Below, piece by piece: positions 1 through 11,021 of a DNA stretch of 64,000 nucleotides. How positions within the stretch are numbered: the first letter of the stretch is position 1; each line of letters opens with the position of its first letter. The stretch covers positions 109,159,195-109,223,194 of the forward strand of contig CP136065.1 in NCBI GenBank assembly GCA_032622095.1. Direction: 5' to 3'. Below the pieces are notes generated by a model, which worked only from the letters and a program-made list of their open reading frames with translations, ran no database searches and was not told the origin of the DNA. The position numbers were made by a program, and so were the translations under genes. This stretch comes from Siphonodentalium dalli. Lineage: Eukaryota; Mollusca; Scaphopoda; Gadilida; Siphonodentaliidae.

Positions 1-319
1 TTAATGATGGCACAAACATTTTGCCCAGCAATACCAATGTATTGTGTTACTCCTACAGCCGTGATCAAAACAAGGATTTACATCCACACTTAAATATATA
101 AACCCATTTGGTCTTTAATATGTATCTGGAGAAGAAAACAATTGATGGACGGATAGAGACATAATGACAGATGGATAGATGGGAAAACAGTCTGACATAG
201 AGACTGACAAATTCAATCCAATATACCCCCAAGTTTTCTTTGCAAAATCAGGGTATAATGAGTTCAACTGGATACTGGTGGTTAAGAACATAATATTCGA
301 ACAGCCAAGCCTGAACATA

Positions 320-725
320 GTGTCTGACATTTGCAGAATGAGGTCCCCAGAGGGTGAATTTAATGACACAATCCTGCAATGCGGGCTAGCATCACAAAAT
401 TCACCCTCTGGGGACCTCATTCTGTGTAGGCCTCAACTGCTATGGGAGACATATCATTAGATTGAAATTCTCCAGTTAAAGTTGGTAATGTGCACCCATT
501 GGGCACCTCAATTATACATTTTATATTCACAAATTAGGGGATATAGAAACTAAACAGAAGGGAAAAAGTAAGTAAAAATGTCAATTTAAGTGCCTATATA
601 CTTCCCAAAAGATGAGGCCTAAGCAGAATGCGGACCCTGGCTAGTGTATTTGGTGATGCTAGACTGCTGTGCAGGGTAGCATAACTAAATTCACCCTCTG
701 GGAACCTCATTATGCAAATGCCAGA
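320..725. repeat. Paired-hairpin module, left copy
   Basis: Two long imperfect hairpins (334-424 and about 624-715) are separated by a 200-bp spacer. The arms of the first are nearly complementary: one begins CAGAATGAGGTCCCCAGAGG and the other ends with its complement. The second hairpin has a decayed left arm. The same hairpin-spacer-hairpin order, with recognisable spacer sequence (for example ATATAGAAACT and GATGAGGCCTAAGCAGAATG), occurs in the same orientation at 62110-62580. No reading frame is convincing. This looks like a dispersed non-autonomous element; its class is unknown. Confidence 0.7.
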
Positions 726-1039
726 CACACTAAATTCAGGTTAGAGAACAATAATTTGTTTTGATTTTATTTTAATAACACACATTGGCATGATTGCTAG
801 CTAAGCATTAGTTCACACCTGTCAGCCTGATAAACATCTCAATTGATGACTGTGTGTATTTATATTAACTCTCTCTCTGTCTGTAGCTAATACAATTGAC
901 TTAATCTGCTGGTGGGAGAGATCCTGTGAGTTAGGAGATGAGATAGGGTGGGATGCTGTTGGTTGGGGGCAGGGTGGGGTTCTGGGTCATGTGGGGGGGA
1001 GGGTGATAAAAAAAAATTGGATGTTAAATTGATCAAGGA

Positions 1040-1885
1040 GTTCCTGAATTTTTTATTATTTTTTGGGGAATTATGGCCCTGGCTCCACCCCTATTTGACC
1101 CAGTGACCCCATTTGAACAAATCTGAACCCAGTCATTCAATGACCCCCCATACCAAATATAAACTAAATCGGCATAATGGTTCTAGACAAGAAGTCGTTA
1201 TAAGAATTACCAAGGAGGAATATAGTTATGGCCCTGGTTTCGCAACTATTTGACATAGTGACCTCATTTGAACAAATCTGAATGACAGTCACCTAGGGAA
1301 TATCCACACCAAATATGATCAAAATGCATTTTTTTTGTTTTTAGAGTTATGTCCCTGGCTCTGCCCCTATTTGACACAGTGACCCAATTTGAACAAATCT
1401 GATTCCCAGTCACCCAAGGTCCCTCAGTACCAAATATAAGCTAAATCTGCCAATATTCTTTTTAGAAGAAGTCATTGTAAGAATTACTATGAGTTATGGC
1501 CCTGGTTTCTCAACTAATTGACCGGGTGACCTCATTTGAACAAATCTCAACACCAGTCACCCAAGGACCCTCCATACCAAATATTAGCTAAATCGGAACA
1601 ATGGTTATGGACAAGAAGTTGTTGTAAGAATTAATATGGAGGAATAGAGTTATGGCCCTGGTTTCGCAACTGTTTGACCCAGTGACCTCATTTGAACAAA
1701 TATGAATGAGAGTCACCTAGGGAGCATCCACACCAAATATGAACCAATTGGGTATGATGTTTTCAGAGGAGAAGATGTTTTTTAAAAGTTGACGGACGGA
1801 CGGACGACGGACGGACGACGGAAGAGGAGTGATGACTATAGCTCCACCGGAGACTTCGTCTCAGGTGAGCTAAAAAGAGTTATTT
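1040..1885 (+). repeat. Monomer + microsatellite + hairpin repeat, family A, copy 1
   Basis: Five degenerate monomers of about 120-160 bp start near 1072, 1228, 1347, 1495 and 1651. Each begins like ATGGCCCTGG and contains CATTTGAACAAATCTGAA and CACCAAATAT. They are followed by a GACGGACG microsatellite (about 1790-1822) and a 32-bp imperfect hairpin at 1840-1871 (AGCTCCACCGGAGAC, loop, then its near complement), then an A-rich end. Copies with the same order of parts lie at 38020-38463 and 38995-39431. The architecture resembles repeat families known as 'pearl' or HINE elements in molluscs. No coding capacity is seen. Confidence 0.75.
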
Positions 1886-2234
1886 GTTACTGCTTTCCTG
1901 ATATGGAAAAAATAAAGAGCGTTTATATCATTTGTGTGTGATTAGAATTGCGCTGTGTTATGTAAAATTTCTGTAACACGAGCAGGCTCTTGTTTACTGC
2001 ACCATCGCATGTCTTGGTGACAATATACTATTTACGCGCTGATTATGTTTGGCATATGAACAAAGCTATATATATTTTAATATTCCTTCTGTTGGTGGCG
2101 ATTTGAACAAATATGAATATTTATGCAACGAACGCCGCCCGTGCTAAAATGGTTCAATAAATACAAACATGCTTAACAAGGGCTTATTAATATGCAAGTC
2201 GGTCATTGTAATTTTTACTAGGCTGGCAAAAATT

Positions 2235-2286
2235 AACGAGAGGCCGATCACGATCGGCAGATGTTTAACCCATACCTTGGCGATAG
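2235..2286 (+). repeat. 52-bp direct repeat, copy 1
   Basis: This 52-bp block is identical to 4743-4794, while the sequence on either side differs. It contains GCCGATCACGATCGGC, a near-perfect palindrome. Identity over the whole block contrasts with the decayed repeats around it, suggesting a recent or conserved origin. Confidence 0.8.
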
Positions 2287-2639
2287 CGATCTTTTTATGA
2301 GTGCAAGAATATCAACAATTCACAGCGTACTTTTATTTATTAGTTTCATAGTGGAATCAGACTTATTGAGCAACTTGCTCATTTAAACACAATAGGAACA
2401 TGGATATGACATTCGATTTCAACCTATTGGGTCACTCCAACAGAGATACATGTATGTGTGATAGATTGATAAAGATAATTATGCCCAACCACAGTCAGAC
2501 AGATGCACCATAGCTGTTAAAGATATAATAGTTACAATATTAACATCATAATAACTCTATTTATTTACTTCTTACAATGGAACCTGAGTCATAACAGATT
2601 ATGTTGTGATGTTAGCTGCATAGTAAAAGTTATGGGATG

Positions 2640-4330
2640 ATTGAGATTAGAGACCAACAAACATCTGAACATCTATATAAGTGAGGGGTGTATATACCTT
2701 GATATTAAATATGATTGATAATGGTTGGATATAAAATATTTTAATATAGAATTATCAGATAACTAAAGGAGAGATATGAGAAGGGTCAAATTGAAAATAT
2801 TAGAGTCATAACATTGGATCGCGTACAGTATACATATGGTAAATTTTATTCTAAGCTGATCATTGGAAAAATACAATGTCTGTAACAGCAGAAATATTAT
2901 TAAATGTTGGGTTAATATTCTCAAAACCATTCAATCAATACCAAAATCTATACACGTGAAGAATGTGTCACGATCAACCTGAATGAGATTATAAAAGTGA
3001 TTGGGTGAAAAATATTTGACCAATAAGTCAGCTTCAAGAATACCAGAACCATTATTATTATCCTGGAGCCCAAATGCAATAGAGGGAATTTCAAAATAAG
3101 ATATTTCCTCAAATGATGAATATTCAATTGGTGGCTTATAGAAATTCTTAGTGAACCTGGCCCAATGCGAAAGAGATAATTTAAAATCTGCCTATCAGAT
3201 ATCATGTGTCTATGGAATAGGTTAATTTTAATCATGAAATACATGCAAGTGAAAAGTGTATCACGATCAACCTGGACATAGAATAGGAGAATGAACATAT
3301 AATGTGTGGAGAGGGTTAATCATTTTCAATGACATCATATGATGGAACTAATGTGTGGATTAATTTTTTTCTCAAGATAAGACAACAGTGTCTCTGTAAA
3401 CAACAATTCTCTAAACAGCCATGCTCTAGAACATCCTACAAATGGACAATGGACTATTTGTATTAATGCCATGAACATGTTTCAACAGGGGGGGGGTAAA
3501 TTACTTTTGCACACAAACTGGAGTAAAGAATCATCAATCACTTAAATTTGACAGCTCTGGGTGCAGCCAGTGGTTTAGCAGTTAGTATCCAGTGTCATTC
3601 TCTGATTCCAATAAAGCAGATTACTGTGTAAAGTCATTTGTCTTAAACTCCCACAGGGCATATAGGTAGTAAATTACTTGAATTATAAAGGGCCATAACT
3701 CTGTTAAAATATATCGGATCAAACCCAAATTTGAACTTGATCTGTATTTCGGGGTGAGGACCACGTGTACCAAATTTGGTGTAGATCAGATGAAAAATGT
3801 TTTGAGTCATAGCAGCTTGCGTGAGTTCTAAGTAAACATAAGTTTGAAAAGGGTTAATTAAACGATACCAAAAAACATACAGATAAAGAACGTGCTAAGA
3901 AAAACCTAGGTAAGAAATATGAGGCATATCAGAAGAAAACAGTTTGACTTAGATGCATCAGATAGCATTTGTGTGCAGGGTTAATTATTTTCTAAACCGA
4001 TCAACCAATCGATACCAAAAACTATACAGGTGAGGAGTGTGTCATTATAAACCTACATATAAAATATGAAAACAATCGGACAAAAAATACTTTGGTTACA
4101 GCATCGGATAGCTCATGTCTATGTGCGGATGCAAAGTGTTAATAATGTCTAAACCGATCAACCAATCGATACCAAAACTATACAGGTGAGGAGTGTGTCA
4201 TCATAAACATGCACATAAAATTTTAACAAGATCCGATAAAAAATATTCAAGTAAATGAATCGGATAGCAAGTGTCTACGGACAGACGGACAGACGGACAG
4301 ACGGACGGACAGACCGACGTGAGTATACTT
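2640..4330 (+). repeat. Degenerate monomer array, family B, with GACAGACGG tail
   Basis: Repeated units of about 150 bp share GGGTTAATTATTTTCTAAAC, CAATCGATACCAAAA, CTATACAGGTGAGGAGTGTG and TCATCATAAACCTGC. The most similar units are at about 3840-4270, and more decayed ones extend left. The array ends in a GACAGACGG microsatellite at about 4276-4318. The same monomers and the same kind of tail recur at 33300-33790. No reading frame is supported. Confidence 0.7.
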
Positions 4331-4356
4331 GTGAGGTGCGATCTTTTGTTTGATTG

Positions 4357-4380
4357 ACTTGTGGGTTGCAACCCACAAGT
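4357..4380. repeat. Perfect 24-bp palindrome
   Basis: The half-site ACTTGTGGGTTG is followed directly by its exact complement. It lies about 40 bp downstream of the GACAGACGG microsatellite that ends the family B array, the position where other repeats in this window carry their terminal hairpin. Confidence 0.85.
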
Positions 4381-4742
4381 GACTTACGGAAAATCCAATT
4401 TTAAAGAAAATTTTAAAACTTCTTCTTTAAAAATGTTATAGTCGATATCTGGTCATCACAAATTCATATTAATTATATCGTGCCTTGGGTCCGATATAAT
4501 AATTTTTCTGATGGTTGTTTTATGATGTCCAATCGGACAGGGCCGATCTTTACTATAAAATAATCAAGATCTCACAGAAGATGTTATAAATAAAATATAT
4601 ACTCGATATACGATAACAGAGAGAAAGAAGAGTAGTATATATAACGCCATTGATGTCAGTTATTTCGCACCTTTATATCCTTTATTGCCTCCACTATTGG
4701 AGAGTTAAATTTAAATAACATTGTTAGAAACAAATCTAATAA

Positions 4743-4794
4743 AACGAGAGGCCGATCACGATCGGCAGATGTTTAACCCATACCTTGGCGATAG
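4743..4794 (+). repeat. 52-bp direct repeat, copy 2
   Basis: Identical to 2235-2286 over 52 bp and in the same orientation, 2.5 kb apart. The two copies enclose the family B monomer array. Confidence 0.8.
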
Positions 4795-5189
4795 TGACTA
4801 GCCATAACTGATAATTTGTCAAAGATATGATCACAGGAATTAATCCATATATCAGTACCCAACTTGAAATCAAAAGCTCAAATAATTTGTCTTAAGAAAG
4901 GGTTAAAGTATTTGGGTTGGGGGAGGAGTAGTTTTAAATCTCATAACTCTGTCCCTATTCACACAAGGACCTCTCACTGTGAGATCCAATGGTTTAGTGA
5001 TTTCGGAGGACATGTTTAGGAGTTTAAGTTAATTCATTGGAAGCAAAAGTGATAAATCCCTATCTTTGCCACTTTTGACATGCCAGATATTCAAAATTTA
5101 TTATTCACTTCTAAAGAGAAATTATAATTGTTGACAAGCCAGACTGCTTAGAACGACATATATGTAGGGGATTCCATCTCGTATTTAAA

Positions 5190-6390
5190 TGGTACTTTAA
5201 TTACCCCCCCCCCCCTTCCCGCATTCTCCCCAGTTATTTGTTTATCAAACATGGACAGATATAAGATCAGATCTGACCTGTGTATTAAATAAGATTAAGT
5301 GTTTCATAACAGGGGTGTATGTTTTTCAAAAATATATGTAGTTTATACAATTCAAAAGTATTATCTATATAATGTTATACAGACATAATATGATGGGGAT
5401 GACCACTAAATCGTTCATATAAAAGAAAGTAAGTTAGCCCTCATTTGAATGGTTTCACACATTACAATGTTTTACAAGTAGCTTGGGCACTAAAGCCACA
5501 ACCTTCAATGTTAATCTTCTAAAGTGCTCTGTGGCCCCTAAAATTCAATCAACCATGAAAATGTGAACAAATGGGAAAATAAGGTTCCTGGAAATACTAA
5601 CATCTACCATATTGATTTTCAAAACAAGTCATCACTTACAATAGTCATGTATATTTATCTGCCTGTTTCCCCATTGCATAGATAAATCAAATTGGCTATC
5701 AGCTGTTGTTTTAATTTTGAAAGCACGTGTCTGAAGGGTTAATATATTTTTCAAAAATCAATTAATCAGTCAATACCAAAATTGATAGAAGTGTGCAAAG
5801 ATACCCAATATATATTAAGAGATATGAGGAAGAGTCCATGTACATTATAGCATGTGTCTATGGAAACCTTGGAAAGGGTTAATTATTTTTGAAGCAAATT
5901 AATGGAATTTAGAAGACACTTATATAGGTGAGGGGGCCCTTATCTCATCCTGTAATGAAATTTCAAGAATAGGAAAAACACCTGTCTTGTGCTGCCATTA
6001 ATCAATTTGACAGTTAGAATAAACAAACAGCCAGCCACCAGTGTTGTTTAACTTGCTTGACCCACCAGAGCTCTGTATCATATGTCATCACTCATTTCAT
6101 AACAGATTTCACTTGGAATGACAACATCTATAAAAATCCTCTGATATACTCTGGATGTTGGATTACATGGTAATTTATTGATATCATTATATTACATGAA
6201 ACTATTGCAATAAAATCTTCATATTTTCAAAACAGGATATCACACGGATTCACACCTAATTAATCGTATAAAACTAAAATAAATGAAAGTGTCAATTTGT
6301 TTTTTATTATTTAAATTTGTTTTTTATTGTTATTAAAGTTCAAACACAAAATTTAATATCTGTATATGCTAAATTTAGCAAGGAGCTAAA
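5190..6390 (+). repeat. Dispersed repeat family C, uninterrupted copy
   Basis: This stretch matches 29490-29887 and then 32520-33260 in order and orientation. Shared landmarks are TTATTTGTTTATCAA, AGATCTGAC, AAGTGTTTCATAACAGGGGT, CAAGTAGCTT and, across the junction, CTGTGGCCCCTAA. It therefore approximates the unoccupied form of the site that holds a 2.6-kb TIR element in the other copy. A third partial relative lies near 37320-37800. No gene is visible. Confidence 0.75.
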
Positions 6391-6393
6391 TCT

Positions 6394-6419
6394 AAAAAAA
6401 AAAAAAAAAAAAAAAAAAA
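6394..6419 (+). repeat. 26-nt A tract
   Basis: A run of 26 A follows AGCAAGGAGCTAAATCT, a sequence also seen before an A-rich tract near 38036-38065. It marks the boundary between the family C repeat and the hairpin-tailed repeat that follows. Confidence 0.85.
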
Positions 6420-6424
6420 TTTCG

Positions 6425-6816
6425 AAAAAGGGTCATAACTCCTTTAAAATTAATCGGATCAAACCCATATTCGAACTCGATCTGTATTATGGGCTGTGAA
6501 ACTAACATACCAAAATGTTTGAGTTATGGCAGAATGCGTGAATTCTAAGTTGAAAAAGGGCCATAACTCTGTAACAAAATCTCGATTCAAACCCAAATTC
6601 GAACTCGATCTGTATTTTGGGCTGAGAAACCCATATACAAAATTTGGTTTCGATCGGATAAAAAATGTTTGAGTTATCGCATTACTCGTAAAGTGTCTAC
6701 GGACAGACGGACAGACGGACAGACAGACGGACAGACAGACGGACCAACGACGAGTGGTCAATCCAGGCAACGACACTATGTTTACCATACTATGGTATGG
6801 GTAAACATAAAAATGA
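6425..6816 (+). repeat. Hairpin-tailed monomer repeat with GACAGACGG microsatellite
   Basis: Two monomers start near 6428 and 6544 (GGGTCATAACTC / GGGCCATAACTC) and contain CGAACTCGATCTGTATT. A (GACAGACG) microsatellite follows at about 6705-6744. A 33-bp hairpin at 6777-6809 (TATGTTTACCATAC and its near complement) precedes AAAA. The monomers resemble those at 3690-3830 and 46146-46735, and the hairpin resembles the one at 33797-33828. Confidence 0.75.
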
Positions 6817-6839
6817 CAGTGGAATATATGTACATTTAA

Positions 6840-7140
6840 AGAATATGACAACACAATATTAAGCGAGATTACGCACACAGTTGCACACACACACTGAATC
6901 TCAGGCACATGCAACCACCCAGCCGCGCACATGCGTACACGTAAACACGTCCAGACACGCCTAGGCTTATACGATTGTATAGACAAACATACACGCGAAA
7001 GAGACATACAGACAGACAGGCAGACAGTCACATAAATATCTAGACAGACATGCATGCTGACAGATAAACATGCAGACAGGAAGAAACACGGCTGATATGC
7101 ATGCAGATGCAAGCTGACCGACACGTACTACACATGCAGG
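6840..7140. repeat. CA/CAGA-rich low-complexity tract
   Basis: The plus strand is enriched in ACACAC, ACATGC, GACAGACAGG and related dinucleotide-like runs without a fixed period. A 221-codon minus-strand frame over it is repetitive Cys/Val/Ser/Leu translation of the same low-complexity DNA and is not treated as a gene. Confidence 0.6.
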
Positions 7141-7465
7141 TAAGTTTCGGCAAAGATATGGGAATCTAGAATTTCGGAGAATTGGAGATATATAACATAA
7201 TCTGAGTTAGGTGTATATGGGAGAAAGGGGAAGAAGATATAGTGTTCGGGATAACAGGCGGCAGAGAAAGAAAAGAAAGAGATGGTAATCACTTCAACTT
7301 ATCGGTATAGAATGCGGGTGGGCACATACAGAGTCGGGCTGTACATGTATAACGTGCTCTGCTGCCCTCCCTCTTTATTAGGAGTTTGGGAACGGACATG
7401 GGAGGATTTCGAAGAGGCGAAGCCCTTCCCATACAACCCACTTTGGAAATTATGGATGAGGTCAT

Positions 7466-7990
7466 GAGAATGGGATACATCGCACATGACGGGGTGAACA
7501 TAAAATGAAAAATGATTTCTTTTTCTTTCTGTTTTCTGTTGATGTTGCTGTTGGAGGTGATGACATAGCCCTAACTGCTTTGGATTTGGCTATTTCTTCT
7601 TTAGATTTGGCTATCTCGATCCTCTTGTGCACTTCTGAGTATGTTCTCAATCTCGGCCGCCGAGTAGGAGCCGGTTCTGTTGTTGTTGGTGATGCTGGTC
7701 GTGGTGGCGATGGATGACTCCGGGCTGATGTATTCCGGAGTCATCGGGTTGACTGAAGTCTGTCTCCATCACGGCATCAGAAGCGGCAGGTTGCTGGGTT
7801 ACGTCAGTCAGCACTCCAGTGGGGGAGGGGTTGTCTGGGCGTCTCTCAGACCTCTCCCGGACTGGACTTCCGGTACCATCATCGGCGGTACGCAGGCGAC
7901 CAACCGTTTTCGCAGCCTAGTGGGAAGGGGCAGCCGGTCGACCAACAGCTGCCTTCTTCTGTCTCCACTCAGCCTTCCGAGCTGATAAAT
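7466..7990 (-). pseudogene. Frameshifted coding debris, Lys/Arg- and Gln-rich
   Basis: Read on the minus strand, overlapping frames give a basic segment (RKAEWRQKKAAVG), a Pro/Ser/Asp-rich segment, a short poly-Gln (HQQQQN), and then HKRIEIAKSKEEIAKSKA ending in ENRKKKK before stops. Changes of frame and internal stops show it is not intact. The composition and the basic, charged ending resemble the remnants at 19180-19816 and 50400-50645, but the similarity is weak and I cannot name the family. It lies beside the 3' end of LINE-2. Confidence 0.35.
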
Positions 7991-8318
7991 TGCATTGTTT
8001 GTTGTTTCAACAATATAGGACTGTCCTATTTGAGATTGTAATTCTATAATCATCACACCTACACCAGTTATATATTTATTGTGTGCCTCCTATGTGGAGA
8101 AGAATATATATAAAGGTTACAATATGGTATATACATGGTTATCACAACGTCGTTGAAAACACACCAACACAGAGCTGTGGTATATTGTTTTAACGTAGCC
8201 ATATGCGTGTGAGTTGAGAGTGTATGTTTATACAGTATTAGTTATAACATGGTATATGCGAGCGATGATCGATACCATGGCGTGTATCAATGACAACAAT
8301 ATACTGGCTACTCTAATA

Positions 8319-8551
8319 TCAATTTGAGTTCCCGCGAATAAAGCGACACATGGTGAGCAAGTAAGTTGATGAGTCCAGAATAATAAGCTCCATTTGATGC
8401 AACACTTCGTCGGGAATGGTAACGACCTCTGTTCCAAGAAGAAAAGCACATAGTGTAGAGTCACTGATTGTATCCAGATATAGGTATGGTTCTATCCCAT
8501 AGTGGTTGAGTATATGGTCGTAATAACCATTCCTCATGCAGGTGATGTGAT
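8319..8551 (-). pseudogene. LINE-2 ORF2 carboxyl end, distal to the LINE-1 insertion
   Basis: This frame contains NGYYDHILNHYGIEPYLYL and CAFLLG, which resemble the last part of LINE ORF2 proteins downstream of their Cys/His motif. Read across the 12-bp duplication, it continues in frame from the VHAMRYC segment at about 13470-13500. The stop codon is at 8319-8321. On its own it would look like an orphan 72-codon frame; its meaning comes from the nested insertion. Confidence 0.75.
8540..8551 (+). repeat. LINE-1 target-site duplication, copy 1
   Basis: AGGTGATGTGAT is repeated exactly at 13455-13466. The two copies bound LINE-1, and the sequences outside them join in frame as LINE-2 ORF2. Confidence 0.9.
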
Positions 8552-8808
8552 ACTTTTACTTTAAACATATTTTATTTGTATATCGAATAATACAAAAGGG
8601 ATTGGGGACAAGTTACAAAACTTACTTTGCCCCTCTCCCTGTTTACAATAATATTATTCATACAAAATGGTGAAGGAAAGATTCAAAATCATAAATAGGT
8701 TAAACATATTTACATTTACAAATGAGTGGGTTCGGGGTTTGGGGTGGGAGGTGCCAAAACCGATTTGTGACTAATTTGCTTTTTGTGGCTATTGTGAAAT
8801 GCGTTTGA

Positions 8809-9847
8809 TTATCCGACTTCGAATCGTTTAGTCGCTGTTATATATCGATGGACTATTTTGAAGAGAATTTTGTTTCTTCTATTTGAGATATCGGGAATTC
8901 CGAGAAGTAAATCATTGATATGTGTAATTTTCAGGCCTTCTTGGTTTAATTTTTGACAAATTTCCATTCGTTCGGTGTGAAATATGGGACACGCCCAGAG
9001 GTAGTGGTAAGTATCTTCGCATGGATTTCCACAATGGCATTGGGGGCTGTCAGAGATATAATTTTGGAATATATCGGAACGTAGGCTACTGCATTTGTTA
9101 CGCAATTTGGCATGGGCGACAGTAAGCGTTCTACGACCTGTATAGAAGTATGATGGTGGTTTTACTGTAGGATCTATTAATTCGAGATAAAATTTGAAGT
9201 CTGCGATAGATGCGGCATCTGTTTTTTCTGTGGGTATGTCATTCCACGATTTTAAAGTAGCGGGGAAGAATGATTTTTTTTAAATGCTCGGTGTTACAGA
9301 AGTAAGAATAGAATTTTCCCGGTTTTCTCAAGTTATATCCAGAGACTTCAGATGATCTAGGTGTTAGAAGATTTTGTAGGTATTCGGGGGCATCGTCATT
9401 TACTATTTTATACATTGCTTGTAATTTATGGATCTCTCTTCTCTTGCTCAGTGTTGGCCAGCCAACTTCATTTAGGAGGTTTATATTGGACACTGATCGT
9501 GTGAGGCCACTAACTGTTCGGGCGGCATCGCAATGTAATCGGTCGAGCTTCTCGGTTAGGTATTTGGGGGCACAATCCCAGACTACATCGGAGTAATCAA
9601 ATAGTGGTAGGATAAAAGTTTTATAAATGCTTTCAAGCGATATTCGGTCAAGCTGATACTTAAATCTTCGGAGCTGTGCTAAGCGTGAGGCTATTCTGTT
9701 TTTTATACCATTTAGGTGATTATTCCATTTTAAGTTAGCTTGGAGTTCCAGACCGAGGTGTTTATGTGTTTCAACAAATGAGATTGGATCCTGTTTAAAG
9801 GTTAAGTCGGGGGCTTCCCCAGAAGTCCCCGTTAGCGCATAGGACAT
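8809..9847 (-). pseudogene. LINE-1 RT thumb/connection region and carboxyl Cys/His motif
   Basis: Frame 9847-9239 contains ETHKHLGLELQANLKWNNH, a form of the HLG motif that follows the RT palm in CR1/Jockey-type proteins, then ILPLFDYSDVVWD and LTRSVSNINLLNEVGWPTL. After a frameshift near 9240-9270 the sequence continues in frame 9105-8809 with CHCGNPCEDTYHYLWACP, a C-x-C-x8-H-x4-C-type motif common at the end of LINE ORF2. The stop is at 8809. The upstream junction to the palm also needs a one-base frame change near 9876. It is part of the same broken ORF as the RT and endonuclease pieces. Confidence 0.85.
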
Positions 9848-9865
9848 AGTAATTGTTTTAGAAGG

Positions 9866-10214
9866 ATTAAAGTTTACTAACCAGTTTCAGACCATTGTGC
9901 TATGATTTGGAGGTCACTATTCATGACGCGGCCTAATTCATTTAGGTCATAGTGACTATTTGTTAGACATGTGTCGTTGGCGTACATTCTCGTAAAAGAA
10001 AGTATGTTGTCTGGTAAATCGTTGATAAAGACAAGGAAGATGAAGGGTCCTAAGATTGAGCCATGTGGTACACCAGCTGGGAAGATCTCGTATTCAGAAA
10101 AGGTGTTCTTTACTAAAACTCTTTTTTGCCGTTTATGAAGGTAGTTCTCTATCCATCTCAATGTTCTCCCGCGAACTCCATAATTATATAGCTTATATAA
10201 CAGTCCCCTGTGCC
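9866..10214 (+). repeat. 349-bp direct repeat, copy 1
   Basis: This segment of the LINE-1 RT palm is identical, by line-by-line comparison, to 11022-11370 (constant offset 1156). The two copies flank 10215-11021. Confidence 0.92.
9877..10214 (-). pseudogene. Duplicated RT palm fragment of LINE-1
   Basis: It encodes a second copy of the RT segment running from HRGLLYKLYNYGVRGRT through PAGVPHGSILGPF (motif B region) and FTRMYANDT (motif C region). It ends in a stop at the same position as the other copy. The last codons upstream of 10214 belong to the insert. In motif C the usual [FY]ADD is YAND, so the first catalytic Asp is Asn in both copies, meaning the change predates the duplication. 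Confidence 0.88.
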
Positions 10215-11021
10215 TCATAATTAACTGCACTTGTAAACTATGGGAAGAATATCATTGCCTCTCTGTTTGAATTGTAGTTAAACAATCTATAGTATACGCT
10301 AGTAATGACATAATGCTATACATAACTCATAGAATCCATAGAATCCGAAGACACGACAAATGAGTAAATATATATACTTGAGTGGTGCTGGGGAAATGGT
10401 CGGCTCCGAGTCGGTAAGACTGCACAAAGGCATTGGCGTTTGTGGGTCTTCCAGAGAGAGAGATCCCCGATTTGGGTCCAACTCCGGCTTGGTCGTCTCG
10501 GAGTATGCTATTTCTCTGGTCCCAGTTCCTTATATATAAAGATCTATATAACCGTATAATAACACATCACATTTAGCCTGTCGTGGAGAGCCAATTAGAT
10601 ATTTGACCATATGTTCATTCCATTACACGATAACGCTACATTGCCATTCTGGTCGTCTGTCTCTGTCTATACATATAACGAATGTGTGTCTGTTAGTATG
10701 AATACTTCATGCATGTAATTCGCCAATGTTTCGTGTGTGTCTGTTAGTATGAATGCTTCTGGGAGTTTGTTTGTTATAAATGGAAGTCATGCATGTAATT
10801 CTCCAATGTTATAGATGTGTGTCTGTTAGTATGAATGCTTCTATGTGTATGGTTGTTGCAAATGGAAATCATGTATGTAATTCTCATGTTCACCACTTAG
10901 ATGATGACTGTAAATATGTTGACTTTTGTTACCTGTTTATGTTCTTATAATTTATATTAATTGTATGCATTCTCTAAATATCTCCATGAATGGAGGAAAT
11001 AAAGAATATATATATATATAT
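10215..11021 (+). mobile_element. 807-bp insert within LINE-1, between 349-bp direct repeats
   Basis: The insert interrupts the RT palm. It carries a three-copy minisatellite (10680-10890) and ends on the plus strand with AGGAAATAAAGAATATATAT, a polyadenylation-like signal followed by a TA tail at 11006-11021. That is what a retroposed transcript 3' end would look like. No reading frame is convincing. The flanking 349-bp repeats could be an extraordinarily long target-site duplication, or could come from a tandem duplication with filler DNA. The class is unknown. Confidence 0.6.
10680..10890 (+). repeat. Three-copy minisatellite in the 807-bp insert
   Basis: Units beginning TGTGTGTCTGTTAGTATGAA start near 10683, 10733 and 10813. 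They end CATGCATGTAATTC or a close variant. The first unit is about 50 bp and lacks an internal segment; the others are about 80 bp. Confidence 0.75.

Noticed and set aside
334-424. microRNA precursor
   Set aside because: The arms are nearly perfect and the unit is a repeat with copies at 62 kb, which fits a mobile or palindromic element better than a miRNA gene.
3560-3660. Possible tRNA-derived SINE head (GTGCAGCCAGTGGTTTAGCAG)
   Set aside because: A-box resemblance is weak and no B-box or tail could be placed.
6459-7124. 221-codon frame on the minus strand
   Set aside because: It spans a GACAGACGG microsatellite and a CA-rich tract; the repeated CLSVCLSV and CVC strings are low-complexity translation.
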